Below, one piece after another: positions 1 through 9,869 of a DNA stretch of 64,000 nt. The notes beneath the pieces are model-generated. The model worked only from the letters and a program-made list of their open reading frames with translations, did not search any database and had not been told where the DNA came from. The DNA comes from Sphingomonas sp. HMP9 (GTDB lineage: Bacteria > Pseudomonadota > Alphaproteobacteria > Sphingomonadales > Sphingomonadaceae), in NCBI RefSeq assembly GCF_013374115.1, contig NZ_AP022673.1:772501-836500 (forward strand). The letters are read 5' to 3'. Position numbers and translations under genes: made by a program. Each line of letters begins with the position of its first letter. Within the stretch, counting starts at the first letter, position 1.

Positions 1-1644
1 ACCTGGAGCAAGGACCAGATCCTCGAGGCGTATCTCAACCTCGCCCCGTTCCGCGGCGAGGCGCAGGGGATCGGCGCAGCGGCGTTGTCGCTGTTCGGCA
101 AGACCCCGGCGGCGATGGCGCGCGACGACGCGCTACTGCTGACCGCACTGCTTCCCGACCCCCAGGCGCCCGCCCCGCGCATCGCGGCGCGAGCCTGCCG
201 ACTGGGCGGCGCTGCGGGGGATTGCGGGCGGTTGGCCAGCGAAGCGGCCTCCATGCTCGGCCCGGTGCGAACCCTGGCGCTCGACCCAGGCCTCGCGCCG
301 CATCTCGCCGATCGCTTGCTGACCAAACCCGGCCTGCGGATCACCACCACGCTCGATGCCGCGCTCCAGCGGCGGGTCGCGGCCGCGCTGCGGCGCCAGT
401 TGCTCGGTCTCGGCGGATCGCGCGCGCGAGACGGGGCCGCCGTGGTGATCGACAATGCGAGCGGCGACGTCCTGGCCTATGTCGGCGGGATCGGCGGCGC
501 GTCCACCGCCCCCGCGGTCGACGCCGCCAACGCCTATCGCCAGGCCGGATCGACGCTCAAACCGTTCCTTTACGCGCAGGCGATCGAGCGCGGATACCTG
601 ACGCCGGCGTCGGTGCTCGACGATTCGCCCGTGCAGCTCGATACCGCGTCGGGACTCTACGTGCCGCAGAATTACGATCGCGGGTTCAAGGGCCGCGTGT
701 CGGTGCGCAGTGCGTTGGCGGGGTCGCTCAACGTCCCTGCGGTGCGAACGCTGTTACTGGTCGGGGTCGAGCCGTTTCGCGACCGTCTCTGGGATACGGG
801 GTATCGGGGCCTCGTCGAGGACGGCGATTATTACGGCTTCAGCCTCGCACTCGGATCGGCCGAGGTGACGCTGCTCGAACAAGCGAACGCGTACCGGTCG
901 CTCGCGAACGGGGGGCGCTGGTCCCCGCTGCGTATCACTGCCGATGCCCCTCGCATTGCCGCCCGCCCGGTCACGACGCACGCCGCCGCCTGGATCGTCG
1001 CCGACATGATGGCCGACCCCAATGCCCGTGCCGCGACCTTCGGTCTGGATTCGGCGCTGCGCCTGCCATTCTGGACCGCGGTGAAGACCGGCACGTCGAA
1101 GGGCATGCGCGACAATTGGTGCGTCGGTTTCTCGGATCGCTACACCGTCGCCGTCTGGGTCGGTAACGTCGAGGGCGATCCCATGCGCGCGGTCTCGGGT
1201 ACCAGCGGTGCGGCTCCGGTCTGGCGCGACGTGATGCTGGCGCTCGGACGCGACGACGAGCGTGGCCCGCCAATGCCCCCCGGCGTCGAACGCCGCCGCA
1301 TCGCCTTTGCCGACGCGATCGAGCAGCCCCGCACCGAATATTTTCTGCGCGGCACCGGGCAGTCGTTGATCGCCGCAGCCCCCGCCACCGCACGCCGCGC
1401 CCGCATCATCAACCCCGCCTCGGGCAGCGTCTACGCGATCGACCCCGACATCCCCGCCGACCGCCAGCGCCTCGCGATCGAGACCACCGGCGACGTCCGC
1501 GCCCATCATGTCTTCCTCGACAACCGGGACCTCGGCCCCGCCGCACAGCAACTGCTGTTCTTCGCCCCGCCTGGCCGCCACCGCCTTCGCCTCGTCGACC
1601 AAGCCAGTCGCATCACGGATCAGGTGATCGTCACGATCCGCTGA
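1..1644 (+). CDS. pbpC: Penicillin-binding protein 1C, 5'-truncated by the window edge
   Basis: Bifunctional peptidoglycan synthase (glycosyltransferase plus transpeptidase) acting on the periplasmic side of the inner membrane. The window opens inside the GT51 domain: the first codons read WSKDQILEAYLN, a late glycosyltransferase motif, so roughly the first 200 residues lie upstream. The transpeptidase shows all three hallmarks: STLK with the catalytic serine codon at 550, SLN at 724-732 and KTG at 1084-1092. The C-terminal part, after about codon 430, matches the PBP1C-type C-terminal beta domain. The reading frame is open from base 1 to the TGA at 1642-1644. Family assignment is from motif order and the short C-terminal domain. 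It could be named mrcB-like, but PBP1C fits better. Confidence 0.9.
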   Translation, partial: TWSKDQILEAYLNLAPFRGEAQGIGAAALSLFGKTPAAMARDDALLLTALLPDPQAPAPRIAARACRLGGAAGDCGRLASEAASMLGPVRTLALDPGLAPHLADRLLTKPGLRITTTLDAALQRRVAAALRRQLLGLGGSRARDGAAVVIDNASGDVLAYVGGIGGASTAPAVDAANAYRQAGSTLKPFLYAQAIERGYLTPASVLDDSPVQLDTASGLYVPQNYDRGFKGRVSVRSALAGSLNVPAVRTLLLVGVEPFRDRLWDTGYRGLVEDGDYYGFSLALGSAEVTLLEQANAYRSLANGGRWSPLRITADAPRIAARPVTTHAAAWIVADMMADPNARAATFGLDSALRLPFWTAVKTGTSKGMRDNWCVGFSDRYTVAVWVGNVEGDPMRAVSGTSGAAPVWRDVMLALGRDDERGPPMPPGVERRRIAFADAIEQPRTEYFLRGTGQSLIAAAPATARRARIINPASGSVYAIDPDIPADRQRLAIETTGDVRAHHVFLDNRDLGPAAQQLLFFAPPGRHRLRLVDQASRITDQVIVTIR

Positions 1645-1888
1645 TCGTGCGTAGCGGGTGAGCGGCAGGACGAGCGCCGACGCAACCGCAAGCTCGATGT
1701 TCAGCGCCTTGGAGAATGCACCCCGTCGACCGGGTGCCGATCCACGTGATTTGGCGCAGCCCACACGACCTGTCGTGCCCGCCACGGACGAACCGGTTAA
1801 AACGAACCGTCTCGACGCCCGCGCGTGGGCGTACTCGACCTATTTGACCGGCGAAACGGTGCCCCGTACAGCCGGATCCAACGACATA

Positions 1889-1898
1889 CATACGTATG
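1889..1898. promoter_or_regulatory. Short palindrome just upstream of pckA
   Basis: CATACGTATG is a perfect 10-base palindrome about 25 bases before the pckA start and close to its Shine-Dalgarno (GAGGAG at 1908-1913). A looser repeat (ACGCCC, 6-base gap, GGGCGT) lies at 1815-1832. The rest of the 278-base gap from 1645 holds nothing else I recognise. The location fits a regulator or structured leader for a gluconeogenic gene, but a 10-base palindrome may be chance. Confidence 0.25.
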
Positions 1899-1922
1899 CG
1901 ATAGTCTGAGGAGAGAGATGCC

Positions 1923-3533
1923 ATGTCGAACGAGCGAATTCCGGCCGTCGGCCTATCCGCGCAGGGGATCGAAACCCGCGCCAGTCTGCATTGGAACCTG
2001 GTTACCGCACAGCTCGTCGAGGCGGCGCTGGAGCGTGGCGAGGGAACGTTGTCTGCCGATGGTCCGCTGGTCGTCGAGACGGGCGCGCATACCGGCCGAT
2101 CAGCGCAGGACAAGTTCATCGTCCGGGACGCGGAGACTGAGGCGACGGTCTGGTGGGGCAAGAGCAACAAGGGGATGGAGCCTGCGCATTTCGCCGCGCT
2201 GAAGGAGGATTTCTTTGCGGTGCTGGCGCAGAAGGATGAACTGTTCGTACAGGATCTGTACGGCGGATCGCAGGCCGATCACCGCGTCGATGTCCGCGTC
2301 GTCACCGAACTCGCGTGGCACAATCTGTTCATCCGGACGATGCTTGTGCGGCCCGAACAGGCGGCGCTGAAGAACTTCGTCGCGGACTATACGATCGTCG
2401 ACTTGCCAAGCTTCCGCGCTGATCCCGCGCGCCACGGTTGCCGCAGCGAGACGGTGATCGCGGTCAACTTCACCGACAAGCTCATCCTGATCGGCGGCAC
2501 GAAATATGCCGGCGAGATGAAGAAATCGGTGTTCGGCCTGCTCAACTATCTGCTGCCGCCGACCGGCGTGATGCCAATGCACTGCTCGGCCAACATGGGC
2601 GCGAACGGCGATACAGCGGTGTTCTTCGGGCTGTCGGGGACGGGCAAGACGACGCTGTCGGCCGATGCGAGCCGAACGCTGATCGGCGACGACGAGCATG
2701 GCTGGTCGGACACTGCGGTCTTCAATTTCGAGGGCGGCTGCTATGCCAAGATGATCCGCCTGTCCGCCGATGCCGAGCCGGAGATCTTCGCGACGACCAA
2801 GCGGTTCGGGACAGTGCTCGAGAACGTCGTCATGGACCCGGCAACTCGGCTGCTCGATCTCGACGACCATACGCTGGCCGAGAACAGTCGCGGCGCGTAT
2901 CCGATCGACTTCATCCCCAATGGCTCGGCCGAGAATATGGGGCCGGTACCGCGCAACATCGTCATGCTGACCGCGGATGCGTATGGCGTGCTGCCGCCGA
3001 TCGCCAAGCTGACGCCCGATCAGGCGATGTATCACTTTCTGTCGGGCTACACCGCGCGCGTTGCGGGGACCGAGATCGGTGTGACCGAGCCAGACGCGAC
3101 CTTCTCGACCTGTTTCGGCGCGCCGTTCATGCCGCGCCACCCGTCGGTCTATGGCAATCTGCTGAAGGAACGGATCGCCAAGGGCGGGGTGGATTGCTGG
3201 CTGGTCAACACCGGCTGGACCGGCGGCAAATACGGCGTCGGCAACCGTATGCCGATCAAGGCGACGCGGGCTTTGCTGAACGCTGCGCTCGACGGCAGCC
3301 TGAACGATGCCGAGTTCCGGACCGATCCGAATTTCGGGTTCCAGGTGCCGATCAGCGTGCCGGGTGTCGACAGCGCAATCCTCGACCCGCGGACGACTTG
3401 GGCGGATACGGACGCGTATGACACGACGGCTGCCAAGCTCGTCGACCTGTTCGTAGAGAATTTCGCGCAGTTCGCCGAGCACGTCGATGAAGGCGTCCGG
3501 CAGGCTGCGCCGAAGGTACGCGAGCCGGCGTAG
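1923..3533 (+). CDS. pckA: Phosphoenolpyruvate carboxykinase (ATP)
   Basis: Cytosolic gluconeogenic enzyme converting oxaloacetate and ATP to phosphoenolpyruvate, CO2 and ADP. It is 536 residues, the normal length for the ATP-dependent class. The P-loop [13 protein letters not shown] lies near residues 235-247 and is followed by the second nucleotide/metal motif (DDEHGWSD). The N-terminal substrate region contains [14 protein letters not shown]. Start: ATG preceded by GAGGAGAGAG at suitable distance. It stands alone, between pbpC and the SPFH pair, and is followed by a long palindromic repeat. In many alphaproteobacteria pckA sits beside chvI/chvG regulators; those are not present here. Confidence 0.97.
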   Translation: MSNERIPAVGLSAQGIETRASLHWNLVTAQLVEAALERGEGTLSADGPLVVETGAHTGRSAQDKFIVRDAETEATVWWGKSNKGMEPAHFAALKEDFFAVLAQKDELFVQDLYGGSQADHRVDVRVVTELAWHNLFIRTMLVRPEQAALKNFVADYTIVDLPSFRADPARHGCRSETVIAVNFTDKLILIGGTKYAGEMKKSVFGLLNYLLPPTGVMPMHCSANMGANGDTAVFFGLSGTGKTTLSADASRTLIGDDEHGWSDTAVFNFEGGCYAKMIRLSADAEPEIFATTKRFGTVLENVVMDPATRLLDLDDHTLAENSRGAYPIDFIPNGSAENMGPVPRNIVMLTADAYGVLPPIAKLTPDQAMYHFLSGYTARVAGTEIGVTEPDATFSTCFGAPFMPRHPSVYGNLLKERIAKGGVDCWLVNTGWTGGKYGVGNRMPIKATRALLNAALDGSLNDAEFRTDPNFGFQVPISVPGVDSAILDPRTTWADTDAYDTTAAKLVDLFVENFAQFAEHVDEGVRQAAPKVREPA

Positions 3534-3594
3534 GCCGTGGGGGGGCCCTCTTGAGCTCGGGTTGCATTGCCACGACGCCAGCCTCCCACCTTCC

Positions 3595-3676
3595 GTCATC
3601 CTGGGCTCGACCCAGGATCCAGAGTTACAAGGGACACTGTTCCGTTGCTCTGGATCCTGACTTTAGTCAGGATGAC
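3595..3676. repeat. Long imperfect palindrome, GTCATCC family (copy A)
   Basis: The outer arms are GTCATCCTG (3595-3603) and CAGGATGAC (3668-3676). The inner arms are GGATCCAGAG (3615-3624) and CTCTGGATCC (3648-3657). Each end also folds on itself (CTGGGCTCGACCCAG). It lies between the convergent pckA and nfeD genes. The GTCAT...ATGAC ends are shared with the elements at 6752 and 6920, so this is a dispersed REP/MITE-like extragenic element that could also act as a bidirectional terminator. Confidence 0.75.
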
Positions 3677-4128
3677 GGGGGTAGGGGCTCGACCACGACC
3701 GCACCGTCGACCACGGCGGTGATTCGAACGCGAGCCCCGACCGACGCATCGTCGCCGCGCGCCGGCCAACTCCCGTCGCCGACCAGCACGCGGCCGTGTC
3801 CGCCGATTAGGGCCGTTTCTACCACCACCACTTGCCCTACCAGCCGCGCCGAGCGATCGTTCAACATCGGATCGCCCCCCTCGACCGGGTAGTCGCGATA
3901 CCAGCGCTTGCCGATGAGCACGGTCACCGCGCTCCACACGGCGAACGCCGCCAGTTGCGCGGCCACGGGCAGGTCCGGCAGTACGAACACCGCTACCCCG
4001 GTCACCGCGGCGGCGATCGCGAGGAACACCAGGAAGACTCCCGGGACTGCCAGCTCCGCGATCCCCAGCACCAGCGCGGCGATCAACCACGCGCCAGCCG
4101 CTCCGCCGACTCCGCCGAGTGCGTCCAT
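3667..4128 (-). CDS. NfeD family membrane protein
   Basis: Partner protein of SPFH/stomatin proteins in membrane microdomains. It has 153 residues, with three closely spaced hydrophobic segments within about residues 10-75 (the first rich in Ala/Leu/Val) followed by a soluble beta-rich OB-fold-like tail from about residue 88. This is the short NfeD1b form without the N-terminal ClpP-like protease domain. The start overlaps the stop of the SPFH gene by one base (TGATG), so the two are co-translated, as is usual for this pair. Its 3' end runs into repeat copy A by ten bases. Confidence 0.88.
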   Translation of the reverse strand: MDALGGVGGAAGAWLIAALVLGIAELAVPGVFLVFLAIAAAVTGVAVFVLPDLPVAAQLAAFAVWSAVTVLIGKRWYRDYPVEGGDPMLNDRSARLVGQVVVVETALIGGHGRVLVGDGSWPARGDDASVGARVRITAVVDGAVVVEPLPPSS

Positions 4129-5117
4129 CAGCTTTTCGGAACCTCGGTCGACTTGGACAGCTCGAACGGCCCACGGGATGCAGGCTTAGGCGCCGGCGGC
4201 GATGCGACCGCATCGCGCAACGCATCCTTCGCCAGCTCGCCGATGCCGCCTAGCGTCCCCATCAGCTGAGTCGCCTCGACCGGAAACAGGATCGTCTTCG
4301 CGTTGGGCGAGGTCGCGAACTTGCCGATCGCCTCGACATATTTCTGCGCGATGAAGTAATTGATCGCCTGCGCGCCACCCTCCTCGATCGCCTGCGACAC
4401 CGCGCGCGTCGCCGACGCTTCGGCAACGGCAGCCCGCTCGCGCGCCTCGGCGTCACGGAACGCCGATTCCTTGCGCCCCTCCGACTCGAGAATGCGCGCC
4501 TGCTTCTGCCCCTCGGCGCGCAGGATCTCCGACGCGCGCGAGCCCTCGGCATCAAGGATGTTCGCGCGCTTCTCGCGCTCCGCCTTCATCTGCCGGCCCA
4601 TCGCGTTGACGATATCGGCGGGCGGACGGATGTCCTTGATCTCGACTCGCGTGATCTTCACCCCCCACGGCGTCGTCGCATGATCGACCACGTTGAGCAG
4701 CCGCGCATTGATCTCGTCGCGCTTCGACAGCGTCTCATCGAGGTCCATCGATCCCATCACCGTGCGTAAATTGGTCGTCGTGAGCTGCAGCAGCGCCTGG
4801 TACAGGTCCGACACCTCGTACGCCGCTTTGGCCGAGTCGAGCACCTGGAAGAACACGACCCCGTCGGTCGAGATCATCGCATTGTCCTTGGTGATGATCT
4901 CCTGGCCGGGGATGTCGATCACTTGCTCCATCATGTTCACCTTCCGCCCCACGCGGTAGAAGAACGCCGGGTAGAAGTTGAAGCCGGGACGGGCGACCGT
5001 CGTGAAGCGGCCGAAATGCTCGATCGTGTATTGATAGCCCTGGTGGACGATCTTGATGCTCGTGAAGAGGTACAGCAGCACCAGCGCCAGCAAGAGCGCG
5101 GCAGCGATTAAGCCCAT
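4128..5117 (-). CDS. SPFH/Band 7 (stomatin-like, QmcA type) membrane protein
   Basis: Scaffold protein of inner-membrane microdomains. One N-terminal transmembrane segment (about residues 2-20) is followed by an SPFH domain (about 20-190), an Ala/Glu-rich coiled coil (about 190-240, repeated AEGxxxA units) and a short proline-rich tail. The length of 329 residues is typical. An earlier in-frame ATG at 5132 exists. I chose 5117 because GGGGGA lies eight bases before it, and because the resulting protein begins directly with the membrane anchor. It is translationally coupled to nfeD downstream. The gap to guaB is divergent and presumably holds both promoters. Confidence 0.9.
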   Translation of the reverse strand: MGLIAAALLLALVLLYLFTSIKIVHQGYQYTIEHFGRFTTVARPGFNFYPAFFYRVGRKVNMMEQVIDIPGQEIITKDNAMISTDGVVFFQVLDSAKAAYEVSDLYQALLQLTTTNLRTVMGSMDLDETLSKRDEINARLLNVVDHATTPWGVKITRVEIKDIRPPADIVNAMGRQMKAEREKRANILDAEGSRASEILRAEGQKQARILESEGRKESAFRDAEARERAAVAEASATRAVSQAIEEGGAQAINYFIAQKYVEAIGKFATSPNAKTILFPVEATQLMGTLGGIGELAKDALRDAVASPPAPKPASRGPFELSKSTEVPKS

Positions 5118-5177
5118 CGAACAATCCCCCATCCGTGTATCGTAACGCTATAACACGTCGGCGCAGGAGAGGCCTAG

Positions 5178-6695
<1,518 letters not shown>

Positions 6696-6751
6696 GGGGG
6701 GGCGGTCGGTGATGGCCGAGCGGATTGCGTATCGGCCACCCAACCACTGCC

Positions 6752-6845
6752 GTCATTCCCGCGAAGGCGGGAATCCATACTGGCTGGGCTCGCGATAGAG
6801 CTGCAAACCCCAGAGGGTATGGATCCCCGCCTGCGCGGGGATGAC
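6752..6845. repeat. Long imperfect palindrome, GTCATCC family (copy B)
   Basis: It begins GTCATTCCCGCGAAGGCGGG and ends CCCCGCCTGCGCGGGGATGAC, with inner arms ATCCATAC and GTATGGAT. The ends match those of copies A (3595) and C (6920). It sits downstream of guaB in a 460-base gap (6696-7155) that otherwise holds copy C and a mini-ORF before rsmB. Confidence 0.8.
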
Positions 6846-6919
6846 GATGGAAGGTGTGAGGTTCCGAGATTTTCAGGCTCTAAACCTCTTAGGACCAGCG
6901 AGTCCCCGCTAGCCCTTCC

Positions 6920-7023
6920 GTCATCCCGGCGAACGCCGGGACCCATGGACACGGCGTACCCGGCGATAGCGTGCAATCATAACCCGGACCGCAACCATGG
7001 GTCCCGGCATCCGCCGGGATGAC
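6920..7023. repeat. Long near-perfect palindrome, GTCATCC family (copy C)
   Basis: It begins GTCATCCCGGCGAACGCCGG and ends CCGGCATCCGCCGGGATGAC. The inner arms ACCCATGG and CCATGGGT extend the pairing to almost 30 base pairs on each side of a loop of about 45 bases. It lies about 75 bases after copy B. Two copies side by side in one gap resemble a paired REP/BIME arrangement. Confidence 0.8.
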
Positions 7024-7096
7024 GAGTAGGGTGAGGGACGGCATTCCCCCGAAATTATTCCCCGCCCGCCGCCTATAGACGCTAGGGGAGGGGATG

Positions 7097-7159
7097 ATGA
7101 CGAACACCCCGTACCAAGCCTCCTCCGACCAGTCCCCAACCGCGGGAGGCCGCAAGTGA
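7097..7159 (+). CDS. Possible 20-codon leader ORF coupled to rsmB
   Basis: Two adjacent ATGs (7094, 7097) follow an unusually strong purine run, GGGGAGGGG. The frame encodes MTNTPYQASSDQSPTAGGRK and stops at TGA 7157-7159, overlapping the rsmB GTG by four bases (GTGA). The arrangement suggests a leader peptide that couples ribosomes into rsmB. rsmB also has its own GGGAGG, so coupling may be unnecessary. There is no homology evidence; this is a hypothesis from start context only. Confidence 0.25.
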   Translation: MTNTPYQASSDQSPTAGGRK

Positions 7160-8343
7160 CGCCTCCCGCACGCACCCAGGCCGCGATCGAACTCCTCGAC
7201 CAGATCATCGCCGCCGCGCGCGAGTCCGGCGCCGCCGCCGACACGCTGATCGCGCGCTATTTCCAGACCCGCCGCTACGCCGGCTCGAAGGATCGCCGCG
7301 CGGTCCGCGAGCTCGTCTATGCCGCGATCCGCAAGGCCGGCGACCGCCCCGAAACCGGGCGCGCCGCGATGCTGCTCGTCGCCGACGCCGACCCCGACCT
7401 TTCCGCCACCTTCGACGGATCGACGCACGCCCCCGCAGCGATCGGCAAGGACGAACCCCGCGCCCGCGCCGGTGTCGCGCCGCAGTGGCTCAGCAAGGCG
7501 CTGCGCGCGTCAGGCCTGGACGGCGCCGCGCTGACCGATCTCGCCGGCCGCGCCACGCTCGACCTGCGCGTCAACACGCTGACCTCGGACCGCGAAACCA
7601 TACTCGCCGCACTGCCCGAGGCCGAAGCCACGCCGCATGCCCCCGACGGCATCCGCCTGCCCACCGGCACCAATGTCGAGGCACTGCCGCTCTTCAACGA
7701 AGGCGCGCTCGAGGTGCAGGACGAGGGCAGCCAGATCGTCGGCCTCGCGATGCAGGCCAAGCCCGGCGAGCGGATCGTCGATCTGTGCGCGGGCGCCGGC
7801 GGCAAGACGCTCGCACTCGCCGCGACGATGGCGAATCAGGGCGTGATCCTCGCCTGCGACACCGATCGCAACCGTCTCTCGCGCCTCGCTCCCCGCGCGA
7901 CCCGCGCAGGCGCGACGATCGTCGAGAGCCGCCTGCTCAACCCGACGCGCGAGATCGAGGCACTGAGCGAATGGGCCGGCCGCGCCGACGGCGTGCTGGT
8001 CGATGCACCCTGTTCGGGCACCGGCACATGGCGCCGCAATCCCGAAGCACGCTGGCGGCTCACGCCCGACCGCGTCTCGCGGCTGCAATCGACTCAGCAA
8101 CAGGTGCTCTCGGTCGCCGCTACACTCGTCAAGCCCGGTGGCGCCTTGGTCTACATCGTCTGCTCGCTGCTCGACGCGGAGGGCACCGACCAGGTGACGT
8201 GGTTCCTGAACGCCCATCCCGGCTGGACCACCGAGCCCGTTTCGCTCCCCGCCGGCGCTAAGCACGGTCACGGCGTCCGTCTCGAACCCGGCCGCGACGG
8301 CACCGACGGCTTTTTTGTCGCGCGCCTTCGGGCTGCGTGCTAG
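7156..8343 (+). CDS. rsmB: 16S rRNA (cytosine-C5)-methyltransferase, RsmB family
   Basis: S-adenosylmethionine-dependent methylation of cytosine in 16S rRNA. It has 395 residues: an N-terminal NusB-like helical RNA-binding region (about 1-130) and a C-terminal Rossmann methyltransferase. The SAM motif is DLCAGAGGKT, the PC-type cysteine is in DAPCSGTGTW (Cys286) and the second catalytic cysteine is in IVCSLLDAEG (Cys336). Both cysteines expected of the RsmB/Nop2 family are present. The GTG start has GGGAGG six bases upstream and overlaps a possible leader ORF. Exact target C967 is by family analogy; it could be another RCMT member. Confidence 0.9.
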   Translation: MTPPARTQAAIELLDQIIAAARESGAAADTLIARYFQTRRYAGSKDRRAVRELVYAAIRKAGDRPETGRAAMLLVADADPDLSATFDGSTHAPAAIGKDEPRARAGVAPQWLSKALRASGLDGAALTDLAGRATLDLRVNTLTSDRETILAALPEAEATPHAPDGIRLPTGTNVEALPLFNEGALEVQDEGSQIVGLAMQAKPGERIVDLCAGAGGKTLALAATMANQGVILACDTDRNRLSRLAPRATRAGATIVESRLLNPTREIEALSEWAGRADGVLVDAPCSGTGTWRRNPEARWRLTPDRVSRLQSTQQQVLSVAATLVKPGGALVYIVCSLLDAEGTDQVTWFLNAHPGWTTEPVSLPAGAKHGHGVRLEPGRDGTDGFFVARLRAAC

Positions 8344-8375
8344 CCAGCCGATCAATGACCCGCCTGGAGACGATC

Positions 8376-8876
8376 ATGCGTTTTTCGTCCGTTGCCCTTG
8401 CCGCCACGCTGACCATCGTGTGCGTGTCGACCTCGCTCAGCGGGCAGCGTCCCGACGCGCAGATCGACGCGCGCTCGATGCAGCTTCTGGCACAGGGCCG
8501 TTCGCTCGTGTCGGCGGGCAATTTCGACGGCGCCACCGACGTGCTGGAGACCTCGGTCGCAGTCGATCCGCGCAACCGCGCCGCGTTCCTGCTGCTCGCG
8601 CGCGTCGCCGAGACGCGCGACCTGCCGGGCAAGGCGATCCGTCTGTACCGCGAAGCGCTGCTGCTCGAACCGAACGACGTCGCAGCTTTGAAGGGGCAGG
8701 GCGAGGCGCTCGTCGCCAAGGGCGCCGTGGTCCGCGCGAAGGACAATCTCGTGAAGATCCGGACGCTCTGCAAGGGTGCCTGTCCGGAGGCGACTCAGCT
8801 TGCTGCGGTCATCGCCAAGGGGCCGCCGATCGCGACCGCGCAGGTCGAGAAGACGCCGACCGCCGCCAAGGACTGA
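8376..8876 (+). CDS. Exported tetratricopeptide-repeat protein
   Basis: It has 166 residues. The N-terminus is a clear signal peptide (MRFSSVALAATLTIVCVSTS) followed by about two and a half TPR-like helical repeats (about residues 35-120; motifs such as AGNFDGATDVLETSVAVDP and KAIRLYREALLLEPNDVAAL). A CKGAC pair in the C-terminal part may form a disulfide. In-frame starts exist upstream (GTG 8337, overlapping rsmB; ATG 8355). The ATG at 8376 has GGAG at the right spacing and places the signal peptide at the very start. It probably serves as a periplasmic scaffold; partners unknown. It is likely co-transcribed with rsmB. Confidence 0.8.
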   Translation: MRFSSVALAATLTIVCVSTSLSGQRPDAQIDARSMQLLAQGRSLVSAGNFDGATDVLETSVAVDPRNRAAFLLLARVAETRDLPGKAIRLYREALLLEPNDVAALKGQGEALVAKGAVVRAKDNLVKIRTLCKGACPEATQLAAVIAKGPPIATAQVEKTPTAAKD

Positions 8877-8899
8877 GGGGCCGGGAGCCCACCCCCATT

Positions 8900-9008
8900 C
8901 AACCACCCCGGCGGAGGCCGGGGTCCAAATGGGGGAACGGAGCTAATCGTGGTCGGCGCCAGATTACTGCGACCTTGCCGATTGGCCCCCGGCCTCCGCC
9001 GGAGTTGA
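8900..9008. repeat. Long imperfect palindrome, CCGGCGGAGGCCGGGG family (copy 1)
   Basis: The left arm CACCCCGGCGGAGGCCGGGG pairs with the right arm CCCCGGCCTCCGCCGGAG, with TCCAA / TTGG extending the stem. The element fills the gap between the convergent TPR gene and rsmA. The same design recurs at 18057-18158. The ends differ from the GTCATCC family, although both share the GGCG-A-AGGC core style. Confidence 0.75.
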
Positions 9009-9038
9009 ACGCTATAGCACCGTAAACTAGAGCTCTGG

Positions 9039-9869
9039 TCAGGAGGTGGTTGGCGAACCAACCGCCTTGGCCAACGCGATAAAATCCGCGACCGACAGCG
9101 TCTCCGCCCGCCGCGTGGCGTCAACCCCGATCCGCTCGAGCGCATCCAGCGCTCCCGGCACGCCCTTCAGGCTCTGCCGCAGCATCTTGCGGCGCTGGCC
9201 AAATGCCGCGCCCGTCAGCCGTTCCAGCACCGCAAAGTTCACCGCCTCGGGCGCCTCGATCGGCGTCAGGTGCACCACCGCCGACATCACCTTAGGCGGC
9301 GGCGTAAACGCAGACCTATGCACCGGCATCGCGATCCGCGCAGTCGAGCGCCACTGCGCCAGCACCGCCAACCGCCCGTAATGATCGTCGTTGGTCTTTG
9401 CGACGATCCGTTCGGCGACTTCCTTCTGGAACATCAGCGTGCACGACTGCCACCATGGCAGCCAGGACGTCGACAACCATCCGACCAGAAGCGCGGTGCC
9501 GATATTGTACGGCAGGTTCGAAACGATGTGCGGCTTACCCTCGAACAGCGCCGGCGCATCGACCTGCATCGCGTCGTCCTCGATCACGCGCAGCTTGCCC
9601 GGATACGCCTCGCCAAGCTCGGCCAGCGCCGGGATACACCGCCGGTCACGCTCGATCGCCGTCACCCGCGCACCCGCCGCCAACAGCGCACGTGTCAGGC
9701 CACCAGGACCAGGCCCTACTTCGAGCACTTCGGCATCCTGGAGATCGCCGGGCACCGCCGCGATCCGTTTAAGCAACTGCCCGTCGAACAGGAAGTTCTG
9801 CCCGAGAGCCTTGCTCGCGTTCAGTCCATAGCGCGCGATCACCTCGCGCAGCGGCGGGAGTTCGGTCAC
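9039..9869 (-). CDS. rsmA: 16S rRNA dimethyladenosine transferase (KsgA/RsmA)
   Basis: Dimethylates two adjacent adenosines near the 3' end of 16S rRNA during 30S maturation. It has 276 residues. SAM-binding motif [15 protein letters not shown], catalytic NLPYNIG motif and the C-terminal helical domain ([14 protein letters not shown]) are all visible. The frame is open far upstream, but the GTG at 9869 gives the family N-terminus ([23 protein letters not shown]) and overlaps the pdxA stop by four bases (GTGA). It is the last gene of the lptD-surA-pdxA-rsmA operon, an order conserved in proteobacteria. The 3' end faces a palindromic repeat. Confidence 0.95.
   Translation of the reverse strand: MTELPPLREVIARYGLNASKALGQNFLFDGQLLKRIAAVPGDLQDAEVLEVGPGPGGLTRALLAAGARVTAIERDRRCIPALAELGEAYPGKLRVIEDDAMQVDAPALFEGKPHIVSNLPYNIGTALLVGWLSTSWLPWWQSCTLMFQKEVAERIVAKTNDDHYGRLAVLAQWRSTARIAMPVHRSAFTPPPKVMSAVVHLTPIEAPEAVNFAVLERLTGAAFGQRRKMLRQSLKGVPGALDALERIGVDATRRAETLSVADFIALAKAVGSPTTS

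Noticed and set aside
1658..1909. 83-codon frame between pbpC and pckA
   Set aside because: No ribosome site, no recognisable pattern, and it runs over the pckA control region.
2100..3599. 499-codon open frame antisense to pckA
   Set aside because: High-GC third positions keep antisense frames open; the sense strand encodes a complete PckA with all motifs, and the antisense product is Arg/His/Asp-rich without any family pattern.
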